Shown here piece after piece: positions 1 to 9,134 of a DNA stretch of 20,121 nt; position 1 is the stretch's first letter; each line of letters begins with the position of its first letter. Under the pieces are notes generated by a model. That model saw only the letters and a program-made list of their open reading frames with translations, had not been told where the DNA came from and ran no database searches. The position numbers and the translations under genes were made by a program. Origin of the DNA: UBA10183 sp041653835 (lineage in GTDB: Bacteria; Omnitrophota; Gorgyraeia; Gorgyraeales; Gorgyraeaceae); the NCBI GenBank assembly GCA_041653835.1, contig JBAZEP010000030.1:1-20121 (forward strand). Reading direction: 5' to 3'.

Positions 1-1901
1 AATATGTCTTCTGAATAGTATTCTGTCACTTCAGTCGATGAACTTAATGTGAATATGCCTTTACGGCCGTTAGTGTCAGTGTATATGCCGTTAGTGTTGG
101 TAGTGACTGTTGTCTGGTTATAGGGGGAGCCGAAGATGTTTGTCCCGTCAGTAACGGTCGTGACTATCTTCGCGACAGGAGTGCCGTATAAGACTTCATA
201 CTCTATGCTTGTTGTGGTAGTGTAATTATTGCCGAATATATCCACTCCTTTAACTACCTGGCTCCTTGTCTCTGTAGCTGTAAGGATGCCCCAGATGGTC
301 GCGCCATTAATGCCGGTAGTCTTACCATAGGTATATTCTGTGATGGAGCCTGTCACAAGGTTAATGGCGTTACCGAATATGTCTTCTGAGTAGTAAGCTG
401 TCACCGTGGTAACAGCTGTCTTTATAAGCCAGGCTCCCCTACCGGATTCTTCATAATATTCAGGCGTATTTATGGTGGTTGATTCCTGGGCATATGGACT
501 TCCGAAAAGATTTGTGCCTGTAGTAGAAGTTTTTACTTCTGCTGCTATAGGAGTGCCGTCCTTTATCACATACGCAACATTGGTTGTTGTAGTTGTAAAT
601 ACATTGCCGAATATGTCGCTGCCGGTAACGATCATGGGCCTGTTTTCAGATGCTGCTGATATGCCCCAGACTGTCTTTCCGCGCGCGGTTATCTTATTAT
701 AGGTATATGTAGTTACAGATCCCTGCGTTAATGTTATCTGGTTGCCGAATATATCCTCTGAAGTTGATGCTGTCACCGTGGTAACAGCTGTTTTTATGAG
801 CCAGGCGCTCCTGCCATTATCAGTATAAATACCGGGCGTATTTACGGTGACGCTTGTCTGTTCATAAGGACTGCCGAAAAGATTTATACCGATTGTGGAT
901 GTCTCCACTGTAGCAGCTACCGGTATCCCGTAAGTACATATATACGCGGTATTCCTGGTAGTAGTGGTATATTGATTACCGAATATATCAACACCACTGA
1001 TTATGCCCGGCCTGTCTTCAGAAGCGCTTACCACGCCCCATATAGGGCCGCCATCAGGCGCGGTAGTCTTGCCATAAGTATTTTTGGTAATAGAGCCCTG
1101 GACGAAAGTTATGACATTCCCGAATATATCTTCAGAGTAAGAATGCGTTACCTCTGTGGATGAATCCATGACAAGCCAGCCGCTTCTCGCCCCTTCCACA
1201 TAAAGGCCGGGTGTATTGGTTGTCAAAGTATTTTGCTCATATCTCGCGCCGAAGAGATTCGTTCCCGTGGTAATTGTCTCTACTTTTACAGCTACAGGCG
1301 CACCATATGTGCATTCGTACTCTAAATTCTTTGTCGTGGTCTGGTAATCATTGCCGAACAGGTCTGTTCCAGAAATTACCATTGCCTGCGTCTCGTAAGC
1401 GTCGATCACTCCCCATATGCCTATGCCGTCAGGCGCGACCGTGATCCCGTAATCATAATGTACTTTCTGCGGGGTATTCGTAGTATAAGGATTCCCGAAA
1501 ACATCGTCTTTGATGTTGGTGGTTGTAATGTCGGTTGTCTTTGTCAGATATGCGTATTTGCCCTGGCCGTCCGATTCAAGGCTATAGGTATTATCCGTGA
1601 TCGTTGTGGTAGTATATGAAGAACCGAAAATATCCGCTCCTGTGGTGTCGGATACAGTCTGCATCGCCACAGGCTTTCCGTAATGAGCGGAGCCGGCTTC
1701 AAATGTATTGGAGGTTGTGGTGGTAAATCTGTTACCAAACGTATCCAACCCCGTCACTATCATTTTTCTGGCCTCGACCGCGTCCGTAATCCCCCAGAAA
1801 GAAACCGCTTGTCCTGTCCTGGGTTCTACGAAACTCACCAGGCCGTAGTTGGAATATATTTCCTGCGACTGGGTAGAATGCCTTTCGTTGCCGAATATAT
1901 C
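1..1901 (-). repeat. Array of ~125-residue composite repeats (FG-motif units)
   Basis: The Asp of a recurring [ED]-D-[IV]-F-G-N motif falls at residues 2388, 2520, 2645, 2770, 2894 and 3019, giving periods of 132, 125, 125, 124 and 125 residues. Each unit contains three sub-motifs about 35, 43 and 47 residues apart: S-E-D-I-F-G-N, then G-x-D-I-F-G-N followed by a Thr run, then G-T-N-L-F-G-S-P-Y. Further, less regular FG motifs lie towards 3050, and sparse ones reach about 8376 in the N-terminal half. Units are diverged at DNA level, so this is an old protein repeat and not a recent DNA duplication. The array continues past the left edge. Confidence 0.88.
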
Positions 1902-4900
1902 CTCCCCTGACGAAGAATTCGAGGTTTTTGTGGAGGTGGCGATAGTGGCTGTCCTGCCGTCTTTGCCGGTTACAAGGGTATATGTGTATTCGACCACGGA
2001 ACCTGTCAGGTTGGGATTGCCGAACAGATCCAGGTTCCCCCCCGAAGAAGTAGAGCTTGAACTCTCTATAACAGGCTGGCCTTTGTCTATTACATAGGTA
2101 TTGTCCGTATGAGATTCATATGTGGAACCAAAGATATCTCTTCCGCTTGTGTCATTATAACCTGTGGCTCCCGTGATCAAGAGCTGGCCTTCTCTCTCGG
2201 TATCAGGATCCTCATATGTACCATACTGATACTCCAGATGAGCTGTGTTGGTAGATGTCAGGCCAAGGAACGTGGTGTCCGTCCTTACTGTATCGACCGC
2301 GCTGATCTTAGGCTGGCCGCCTATAAATGTATATGTATTGACAGCGGTCGACGCGTATATGTTCCCGAATATATCTATGCCATCCGTGACTACCTGGCCG
2401 TCGATATATTTTACAAGGCCTTTCAGCACATTCCCAGTCACGGGATCCAGGAACTCGCTTTTTATGGTCCCGTCCGCGTTAAGATAGCCTTCAGGCAGAT
2501 CAGCCGCCGTCTCTGTACCGTCGGTATATTTATAGTTAACCGTATTAACGCTGTGCGCCGCCACACCGTCCATCGCGAGGGAGTCGCTGACAACTTCGAG
2601 TTTCATGACCATCGCTTCCCCGGCAACCACATCATAGGTATTTATGGTATAAGTCCTGTTGGGATTGCCGAACAAGTCTTCTCCTATGCTCAGGCTTGTG
2701 GCTGAAATGTTTAAAGCGTCGTATGTGCCGTCATTATCTGTATCCGCCAATGACAAGTATTGAGAGAAGTCGCCGTCAGTGACCCATGTCTTTATATAAT
2801 CCAGATCGTCTTCGTCCAGCTGGCCTTCTTCCAGGGAGAATTTGGAGAACGGGATAACGCTCTCGGAATCAGCGTCTATCAGTACGCCGGTTTCATCATA
2901 AATATAATGAGTAGTGCCGATAGAAGTGGTTATTGAACCGTCTATATTTTTGGAATTGGATAAAGATATCGTATATAAGAGTTTCGCCTCTCCTGCGATA
3001 ATCGTGTATATGTCGGTACGTTTTGTTATGTAGATGTTGCCGAATATGTCCTCGGCCCAAGTGGTGGCGCCGCCCTTCGCTCCTATAAGCTGTCCAACGC
3101 TGTTATATTCATATTCCATCCAGGAATCTGTCCTTGAATAAGTGCCGTCCGGGGATGTAACGGTTATGCTCTTCCAATGCCTCGCACCCTCATCCCATTC
3201 AGGCGCGGGCGGCTCAGGCGGGAATATCGGTTCTTCCGGAGGAGGAAGAGGCGTACCCGAGGTCATGATAGGGGTTTTTAAAGATATCTCTTCTTTGCCT
3301 GGAGGACCTTTATTCGAAAGGATAAATCCCTGGAAATCTTCCCTGAATTTTTCTATAGGGACTTCATATAATTTCCCATCTGATTCAAGCAGATATACAA
3401 TGCCGTTCTCCACCTTATTGATGACTACCGCGTGGTCGCCGCCTACTTCCGCGATCACAGGGGTCTTAATAGCCGCCAGTTCGTCTATGGTTACGTTATA
3501 TAGTTTTAAGTCAACGCCTTTTGTGTAAGCGACCTTATGCAAAGAATAGAATGAAGTGTATAATATAGGTGTCTGGCCGGCTTTAATGACGCCCGCGGCG
3601 AAATCGCTTAAAATAGTCTCTATCGCCAGATCCTCGAGGGAGGTCTTTATCCCCAATCCGGTCAATATATTATATAATGCCTTTGAGGCGCAATTTATCA
3701 CGTAAGTGCCCATTTTCTTAAGCCAGTCTATTATTTTTTTGATGCCTCCAGCGTTTTCTATGTAATTATTCGCCCCCGGCCCGAGTTGCTGCATTTTTAT
3801 CTGAAGGAATTCTATGATCCTGCTTACGACACTCTTCGCGGAGGATAAAGCGACGCGGGAAGTGCCGGCAGGCTGTTCTTCCAGATAGAGCTCTATGGTC
3901 CTGGTAACGCCCTGGCTTTCTTCATAAACTACGGTATTCATACTTATATTGTATCTGGGCTTTAAGGTCGTGACCGCAAATGCCTTGTCAGGCGCTACCT
4001 CAAGGGTCGTATCGATACCCTGGGCGTCCAGCATGTGAATAATAAAGGTGTCTCCTTTGGCCTCTACTATTATTTCTTCTCCTGACGCGAGCCCTTTTTT
4101 AAAGAACCTTACGCCTCCCTGTGTATCCTCATAAGGAACAAATTGTTCTATTACGCCGCCCGCGCCTGGCTTTATGATGCTGTCTATCTTACCGTCCGTC
4201 CCCACATTAATAACGACAGGGGAAGAGACAGTGTCAGAAAATACTCCAAGCGGATTAGCTGCAAGAGGGGACCCCTGACTGATCGAAACGCCGTAACTTA
4301 ACTCCTCGCCTATCGCTCCTTTATAAACACCTGATATATCGCCCGAAGGCATCAGATCGTTTGTTCCTTCCAAAGGACTGTCAACGTAATGTTTGAAACC
4401 CTGCAATACCATCTGATAATTTTTGCCGAGGACCGCGGTAGTTTCATCACCTTCAAAGCATAAAGGATCAAAATCCCTGGTTACAACCGGTTTATAATAA
4501 CCTCCGTCCGCGTTCAATGAAAGGATCTGGGTAAACGCCAGGATCTTATCGACGCCCGCGTATGTATTGCCCGCTTCAGTTTTACTTTCTTCTGTCGTGG
4601 CGTTTTCAACAAGTTCATTCGTAAGGTCCGCTATAACGTCGGCTACGTTCTGATAAAATGTGGAATAGTCCTTACTGAATCCGTTAACAATATTAATAGG
4701 TATAATTTGCTCTTCTACCCAAACAGCGCTCCCCCAATTTACATACGCCGCCTGGGTCATCTGGTAGCGCGTTTGGCTTTCCATCTCTCCAAACTCCTCC
4801 ATGGTCAGGGTCCCGCCTTCCTCTCCTGAAGTATCGATCCATGTATTCTGCGCCGCGTCCCAGTAGCCGCGTTTCATCACAGGATTGCCGGCTTCATCTG

Positions 4901-7900
4901 TCCCGCTCATCCACTGGCTTTCACCCGCATCCATATAATTAAAACCTTCCTCAGGTACATAATAGGCATCGGGATAATCATTATAGCCGCTTATTTTTAT
5001 TTCAAAACTCGGATTGCCCGCGCTGTCATAATTCAGGAAATTTATCGTAACAGTAACAGGTGGTTCGTCGGATTTTACGGTCCTGTCGCCGTCTTTGACA
5101 GGCCTTTCAAGATCTAATTCCCATTGACCGCATGTTGAATTCGGCGCTAATAATCTTTCGAACCGTAATTCCCCGGTATCCCAGTTTTCTTTATAGATAT
5201 CTATATCTTTAACGATATCCTGCCCTGGCACTTCTATCCTTATTTTCTGCACAACGCCCAATCCTGATTTATCATGGTCTTCGGTCTGGTCATAATAATA
5301 GGTAACGTTGAATAAGAGACTGTTCCCAAAAACATTCACCGAACCTTTGTTTTCAAGATAATTTTTCCATGGCGAATCTATGGGATTTCCTGAAGCGTCC
5401 GTATAATTAAGGTCGTTCCTGAAAACGAATAATTCTTTTTTGGCAGGTGTCTGGCCTATAACCCTCACCAAAGATGGTGTCTGGCCTATAACCCTCACCA
5501 AAGATGTGGCTGTGGTTACAAGCCCTTCTTTGGACCAGCTCAAGCCATCTATAGCGTAACTGTCGCCGCCGGAATTATAAGCTGTATCTTCCAAGCCATT
5601 ACATCTTGCTATTTTTGCGAAACTGAGTATCCCTGTTTCTGTGTTTATAGAATAATAAGTGGCCCTATCGATGCCTGGACTGCCGTTATGCTTATCAGCG
5701 TCTATAATGGTAGAACCCTTATCTCCGCTGTTCAATACATAAATCCACTGTGTATCTATAGGAAAATCTGCGCCCGCGGGGTTGGCTTTATAATCTTCTG
5801 CGAAATGAACACTGCCCCTGCCATCGGTTTCTGGTTTTATGATAGTCAGGCTTTTTGAGCCGTTTTTGTCCCATGTCAAATATTCGATATCTTTATCTAA
5901 ATCATTTGCAGGGCTTTCTTTTCTCCATAATTTAAACCCGCCGTTCTCATTGTCCCACATCTCAACATGCCTGTAACCGTCCACTGTTTCCTTAATAAAG
6001 ACACTCTCGACATCTTCTTCGTTTATATCATCATTGAATTGCTGTGTAGTGGTAAAACCGCCGGCTGTGTTAAACCCCTCTAAATTATTAAACGTGTATG
6101 TATATTTATTGTCTCCTATTTCAAAACTCAGGGTATAGCTCTTGGTGGGTTCTCCGCTTTTATCAGTGCCCCATGTATAAGAACAATCAAGAGTAACGGC
6201 TTGTCCGTCTATGGTAGTCTGTTGTTCCCAGGTATGCGTATATGACTCTACCCAGACCCATCCATCAGCATCACCATTCCATTGCCATCCTGAATTATCT
6301 TTCCATCCGCTGTCCGGAGTATTGAAGGCTGGCGTGCCGCCTACAGGATCGCCGGCATCCGCTCCGGTCGGAACTGCTTTTTCTGGAATATATATTATTT
6401 CATTTCCCTGCGGCTCGGAATGATCCGGAGCAGAGTAAGGTTCAGTAGGGGCGCTCTCTCCATATACCCATGTTTTTACCACATGTTTTCTGTCTCCGGA
6501 ATTAAAGGGATTTGCATAATCCCATTCTACGGAAAATCCCCCAACCCATTCTGAACCATTCCAAGTATAATTATTGATCCACTTACATGTGCCATCAAGA
6601 TAAGTCAATGGTTCGGAAGATTCTCCCGGTTCTATAGTATTGCCGTCTGAATCGCTCACTGTCGGAGGATTGTCATAATCTGTTAATGCGGTTTCGTCAG
6701 AACCCCTGATTTCCAGCATTTCTTTGATCGTAAGTTCCGCCGCGCCTTGAGGCAGTTGAGCGGTTAATACATTCCCATCCCATTTATACTTAAAATCATC
6801 TATGTCTTCGGATGTTTCTATGCCATTGTCCAGGTAAATCACTTTGCCGTTGCTTATTTCCGTTACCAGCACAAAGTGAGTATCATTTATGCGGACTACC
6901 GCGGGGAACGTGATGCTTTTCAGCTGGTCGATCGTGATATTTGCGCCTTTAAGGATTACGCCCTGTTTCTCGGCTGATTTTAAAATAGAGTAGAAAGAAA
7001 ATTTGATTTCCCCTGCCGCGTTTTCAGGCGTGATCGCGCCGCTCAATATATCCACAAGAAGCGCGTCTTTAACTATGGCTTCTTCTTTGACATCTATCGA
7101 TTTCGCGCCGAAGATATTTTTCAACGCGTTAATCGCGCAGTTTATGACATTGGTTGATGTTTTCCAGAGCCATGCCATTATGTTATTCACATAATCCGTT
7201 GTGAGGTTAGCTACAAATTCGGCCGCTGCTTCTACGCCGGCAAGCCTCTGCGCTTCCTGCTGGACTTCCGCGGAAGATTTACCCACGAGGCCTGTCAAGA
7301 TATCTTCGATCTCTTTAAGTGTCGCGCCAAGCTCACCCGAAGGATTGACAATATCGGAACCTGTCTCTGTGGCTACCAGTTTCGGCTGGCCATTAATGAT
7401 CTCATATTCGTTCACGGTGTATGTAGATGAGACTTCTCCGAAGATATTCATGCCGGTTGTCCTGGTGTATCCCCTGGCGCCGGTATCGGTAAAATTCCCG
7501 AATTCGTCGTAAATGTATTCGACATGATTTTCCGTTACTGTTGATCCCCCGAAAATGTTCTCGCCTTCGGTAGCCGTGTCCGAGGATGTTCTTTTAGGCT
7601 GGCCCGAGATTATGTCATACTCGCTTGTGGTCCTGCTTGTATATTTTGAGCCATACACATCCTGGCCTTCCGTAACGCTTACCTCGCTTGCGTCGATCAA
7701 CAGGTTTGTCCTGGTATCGTAGATATAATCGAATCTGCTGTTGGTGGCGCTGGTAGACCCGTCCACGTTCACCTGTTCCGTGGCGGAAGTTGTGTATAAT
7801 GTTTTCAGGAAACCATTGACCATGCCGTAATATTGATTACTGCTCCCTGAGTAAGTATAGATTGTGTATCCATTGATATCTTGGGCTGAACCGTTAACGA

Positions 7901-9062
7901 TAGAAACGCCTTCCGCGCCTGTTATTTCATTCGCGTCGTTATATTTGTAGTTAACGGTGTTTTCGGTTACGGAAGTGGTGCCATCCGCGTTGATCTGCGT
8001 GTCTATCGAATGAGTGGAAAGCATTTTTTTATTTTCGAACGTCCCGCTCCACTCATTAAGCGTTACATTGCCATAAGAATCCGTGGTCTTCTGGTGGTAT
8101 GCCATTAACGTATCCCCGTCATACACCGGATCCGACCAGATGCTGGTTGATACAACACTGCCTGCGGCATCTTTGAATATTTCGTTGTAATTTGAGAGTT
8201 TTTTGCCGTCGTAACCGCTACGCGCGGTAGACCATTCCCTTACCGTGGTGGCACCGGAAGAATCTGTGGTTATTTCTTTGTATCCCAGCAGGTATTTCCC
8301 GGCGTTTGTGTCCGAGCCCGCCCACCATATCGAATCATCCGAATATACGGCGTCACACCAGCGGACAGTGGTCCTATTGCCGAACATATCTGTCATCTCG
8401 GAATCATACGACATCAAAAGCCGCCTTGAATCATATTTCATATTCAAAGTGTTTTTACGCCCCAGGAGCTGTCCCAGGCCGTCGTAAACCGGCTCATTAT
8501 AACTTGACGTAGCGAGGCCGTCCGTATAATTCACCCTTGAACCGTCTTTATTCATCGTGTAGCTGAATTCACCGCCGGCGGCCGCGGCTTCCATTGTCTC
8601 TCCCCTGGCCTTCATCAGCTGATCCTGGATAGCCTGGGCGCCCTGCCCCTTTTCCATATCTTGCATATATAGATTTTTATTGATTTGATATTGATTATAT
8701 ATGGCTTTATTGCGCTCGGCTTCTATGTTCTGCCTTTTGCCTAAATCATCCATCTGCCGCTTTATCATCTCTCTTACGGCTTCTAAGCGCGAAAAACCCG
8801 ATCTTTCTTCGTATTTTTTGGTAGGGACAAGCTGGCTCCTGAAGGAAACTTCCGTTTCATCAGGTTTATTTGATTTGTCCGTCTTATGCAGGATTTTTTC
8901 GAATATGAAATTTGTTATTTTTGGGAAAAAACCTGATGTTGAGGTTTTGGTCAGAGGCAGGGGAGAAAAGTCTATAGACCAAGCTATGTCGTATGAAATA
9001 AAAGTAACGACCAATATAACAGCTATTACCTTTATCCATTTTTTACTCTGCCAGTCTAACAT
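1..9062 (-). CDS. Giant exported repeat protein with two C39-like domains (3' end outside the window)
   Basis: A single open frame runs from the ATG at 9062-9060 to the window edge with no stop: 3020 codons are visible, and the reading phase is the same at both ends. The start is supported by GGAGG (9075-9071), 8 nt upstream. Visible architecture: basic N-terminus plus hydrophobic segment (residues ~9-28), read as an export signal or anchor; charged helical stretch (~80-160); beta/Thr-rich region with early FG motifs; C39-like domain 1 (~636-760); aromatic, Trp-rich stretch (~780-1000); a second beta region; C39-like domain 2 (~1785-1915); Pro-rich linker (~1930-1960); then about 21 copies of [DN]-[ILV]-F-G to the edge. 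The repeats loosely recall RHS/YD-type beta repeats, but I do not recognise the family. Likely extracytoplasmic, perhaps an adhesin or cell-coat protein; that role is inferred. Expression appears to be controlled by the riboswitch just upstream. Confidence 0.93.
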   Translation of the reverse strand, partial: MLDWQSKKWIKVIAVILVVTFISYDIAWSIDFSPLPLTKTSTSGFFPKITNFIFEKILHKTDKSNKPDETEVSFRSQLVPTKKYEERSGFSRLEAVREMIKRQMDDLGKRQNIEAERNKAIYNQYQINKNLYMQDMEKGQGAQAIQDQLMKARGETMEAAAAGGEFSYTMNKDGSRVNYTDGLATSSYNEPVYDGLGQLLGRKNTLNMKYDSRRLLMSYDSEMTDMFGNRTTVRWCDAVYSDDSIWWAGSDTNAGKYLLGYKEITTDSSGATTVREWSTARSGYDGKKLSNYNEIFKDAAGSVVSTSIWSDPVYDGDTLMAYHQKTTDSYGNVTLNEWSGTFENKKMLSTHSIDTQINADGTTSVTENTVNYKYNDANEITGAEGVSIVNGSAQDINGYTIYTYSGSSNQYYGMVNGFLKTLYTTSATEQVNVDGSTSATNSRFDYIYDTRTNLLIDASEVSVTEGQDVYGSKYTSRTTSEYDIISGQPKRTSSDTATEGENIFGGSTVTENHVEYIYDEFGNFTDTGARGYTRTTGMNIFGEVSSTYTVNEYEIINGQPKLVATETGSDIVNPSGELGATLKEIEDILTGLVGKSSAEVQQEAQRLAGVEAAAEFVANLTTDYVNNIMAWLWKTSTNVINCAINALKNIFGAKSIDVKEEAIVKDALLVDILSGAITPENAAGEIKFSFYSILKSAEKQGVILKGANITIDQLKSITFPAVVRINDTHFVLVTEISNGKVIYLDNGIETSEDIDDFKYKWDGNVLTAQLPQGAAELTIKEMLEIRGSDETALTDYDNPPTVSDSDGNTIEPGESSEPLTYLDGTCKWINNYTWNGSEWVGGFSVEWDYANPFNSGDRKHVVKTWVYGESAPTEPYSAPDHSEPQGNEIIYIPEKAVPTGADAGDPVGGTPAFNTPDSGWKDNSGWQWNGDADGWVWVESYTHTWEQQTTIDGQAVTLDCSYTWGTDKSGEPTKSYTLSFEIGDNKYTYTFNNLEGFNTAGGFTTTQQFNDDINEEDVESVFIKETVDGYRHVEMWDNENGGFKLWRKESPANDLDKDIEYLTWDKNGSKSLTIIKPETDGRGSVHFAEDYKANPAGADFPIDTQWIYVLNSGDKGSTIIDADKHNGSPGIDRATYYSINTETGILSFAKIARCNGLEDTAYNSGGDSYAIDGLSWSKEGLVTTATSLVRVIGQTPSLVRVIGQTPAKKELFVFRNDLNYTDASGNPIDSPWKNYLENKGSVNVFGNSLLFNVTYYYDQTEDHDKSGLGVVQKIRIEVPGQDIVKDIDIYKENWDTGELRFERLLAPNSTCGQWELDLERPVKDGDRTVKSDEPPVTVTINFLNYDSAGNPSFEIKISGYNDYPDAYYVPEEGFNYMDAGESQWMSGTDEAGNPVMKRGYWDAAQNTWIDTSGEEGGTLTMEEFGEMESQTRYQMTQAAYVNWGSAVWVEEQIIPINIVNGFSKDYSTFYQNVADVIADLTNELVENATTEESKTEAGNTYAGVDKILAFTQILSLNADGGYYKPVVTRDFDPLCFEGDETTAVLGKNYQMVLQGFKHYVDSPLEGTNDLMPSGDISGVYKGAIGEELSYGVSISQGSPLAANPLGVFSDTVSSPVVINVGTDGKIDSIIKPGAGGVIEQFVPYEDTQGGVRFFKKGLASGEEIIVEAKGDTFIIHMLDAQGIDTTLEVAPDKAFAVTTLKPRYNISMNTVVYEESQGVTRTIELYLEEQPAGTSRVALSSAKSVVSRIIEFLQIKMQQLGPGANNYIENAGGIKKIIDWLKKMGTYVINCASKALYNILTGLGIKTSLEDLAIETILSDFAAGVIKAGQTPILYTSFYSLHKVAYTKGVDLKLYNVTIDELAAIKTPVIAEVGGDHAVVINKVENGIVYLLESDGKLYEVPIEKFREDFQGFILSNKGPPGKEEISLKTPIMTSGTPLPPPEEPIFPPEPPAPEWDEGARHWKSITVTSPDGTYSRTDSWMEYEYNSVGQLIGAKGGATTWAEDIFGNIYITKRTDIYTIIAGEAKLLYTISLSNSKNIDGSITTSIGTTHYIYDETGVLIDADSESVIPFSKFSLEEGQLDEDDLDYIKTWVTDGDFSQYLSLADTDNDGTYDALNISATSLSIGEDLFGNPNRTYTINTYDVVAGEAMVMKLEVVSDSLAMDGVAAHSVNTVNYKYTDGTETAADLPEGYLNADGTIKSEFLDPVTGNVLKGLVKYIDGQVVTDGIDIFGNIYASTAVNTYTFIGGQPKISAVDTVRTDTTFLGLTSTNTAHLEYQYGTYEDPDTEREGQLLITGATGYNDTSGRDIFGSTYESHTDNTYVIDKGQPVIESSSSTSSGGNLDLFGNPNLTGSVVEYTYTLVTGKDGRTATIATSTKTSNSSSGEDIFGNERHSTQSQEIYSNYGLVSFVEPRTGQAVSFWGITDAVEARKMIVTGLDTFGNRFTTTTSNTFEAGSAHYGKPVAMQTVSDTTGADIFGSSYTTTTITDNTYSLESDGQGKYAYLTKTTDITTTNIKDDVFGNPYTTNTPQKVHYDYGITVAPDGIGIWGVIDAYETQAMVISGTDLFGNDYQTTTKNLEYECTYGAPVAVKVETITTGTNLFGARYEQNTLTTNTPGLYVEGARSGWLVMDSSTEVTHSYSEDIFGNVITFVQGSITKNTYGKTTAPDGGPIWGVVSASEDRPGIISGVDIFGNQYTTTTRNTAYICTYGIPVAATVETSTIGINLFGSPYEQTSVTVNTPGIYTDNGRSAWLIKTAVTTVTASTSEDIFGNQITLTQGSVTTYTYNKITARGKTVWGISAASENRPMIVTGSDIFGNVFTTTTTNVAYVIKDGTPIAAEVKTSTTGTNLFGSPYAQESTTINTPEYYEESGRGAWLIKTAVTTVTAYYSEDIFGNAINLVTGSITEYTYGKTTGINGATIWGILTATETRSQVVKGVDIFGNNYTTTTSIEYEVLYGTPVAKIVTTVTDGTNIFGSPYNQTTVTTNTNGIYTDTNGRKGIFTLSSSTEVTEYYSEDI
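3300..3710 (-). other. C39 peptidase-like domain 2 inside the giant protein (variant triad)
   Basis: Residues ~1785-1915 repeat the layout of domain 1: a Trp-Leu-x-Lys helix, then V-I-N-C-A-x-x-A-L with Cys1791, a helical middle part, and H-A-V-V with His1877, 86 residues after the Cys. The position 16 residues after the His, normally Asp, is Glu1893. The residue six before the Cys is Gly rather than Gln. The shared V-I-N-C-A flank suggests internal duplication with domain 1. A Pro-rich linker (+ strand 3180-3270) follows. The Glu substitution makes a degenerate, ligand-binding C39-like role as plausible as proteolysis. Confidence 0.65.
5446..5505 (-). repeat. Perfect 30-bp in-frame tandem duplication
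   Basis: Two identical abutting 30-bp copies (5446-5475 and 5476-5505) duplicate ten residues, L-V-R-V-I-G-Q-T-P-S in register, within the giant protein. Perfect identity in an otherwise diverged protein suggests a recent slippage event or an assembly artefact. The reading frame is preserved. Confidence 0.95.
6780..7154 (-). other. C39 peptidase-like domain 1 inside the giant protein
   Basis: Residues ~636-760 of the giant protein follow the order of a bacteriocin-processing C39 (papain-fold) domain. There is a Cys in an N-C-A-x-x-A-L context (Cys642), a helical middle section, His729 in H-F-V-L-V, and Asp745 in Y-L-D, followed by a W-x-G strand. The His-to-Asp spacing is 16 residues, as in classical C39 peptidases, and Cys-to-His is 87, close to the usual ~79. 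The oxyanion Gln expected six residues before the Cys is a Ser (636). The catalytic triad is therefore present but the oxyanion residue is changed. There is no ABC transporter fused to it or encoded near it. Confidence 0.72.
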
Positions 9063-9077
9063 GGGCTTTTCCTCCAC

Positions 9078-9134
9078 AAAAAAATAGCCGAGGTGCCTTA
9101 TTCTTACTTCCATCTCTTTCGGCAACTCGGCTAT
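9078..9134 (-). terminator. Riboswitch expression platform: intrinsic terminator overlapping the aptamer
   Basis: On the minus strand, ATAGCCGAG (9134-9126) pairs perfectly with CTCGGCTAT (9092-9084). After one T/C mismatch, TGCC (9124-9121) pairs with GGCA (9097-9094). The 3' arm runs directly into a U-tract (7 T including the last stem base, to 9078), followed by the ribosome binding site. The 5' arm is the aptamer segment that carries the conserved GCC-GAG-TTGCC strand, so terminator and folded aptamer cannot coexist. Ligand binding should block the terminator, which predicts an ON switch. Confidence 0.8.

Noticed and set aside
1..1901. Regularly spaced similar DNA blocks suggesting a CRISPR array
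   Set aside because: The period is about 375 bp, the blocks are diverged, and they are explained by protein repeats in frame.
472..8512. Numerous plus-strand open frames of 60-200 codons across the first 9 kb
   Set aside because: They lie opposite one continuous minus-strand frame with a clear start, ribosome site and protein-like repeats, and their own translations show no family features.
1..9062. Classification of the giant gene as a standard RHS toxin
   Set aside because: The characteristic YD repeat (G-x-x-Y-x-Y-D-x-x-G-R) is absent in what I can read, and the C-terminus is outside the window.
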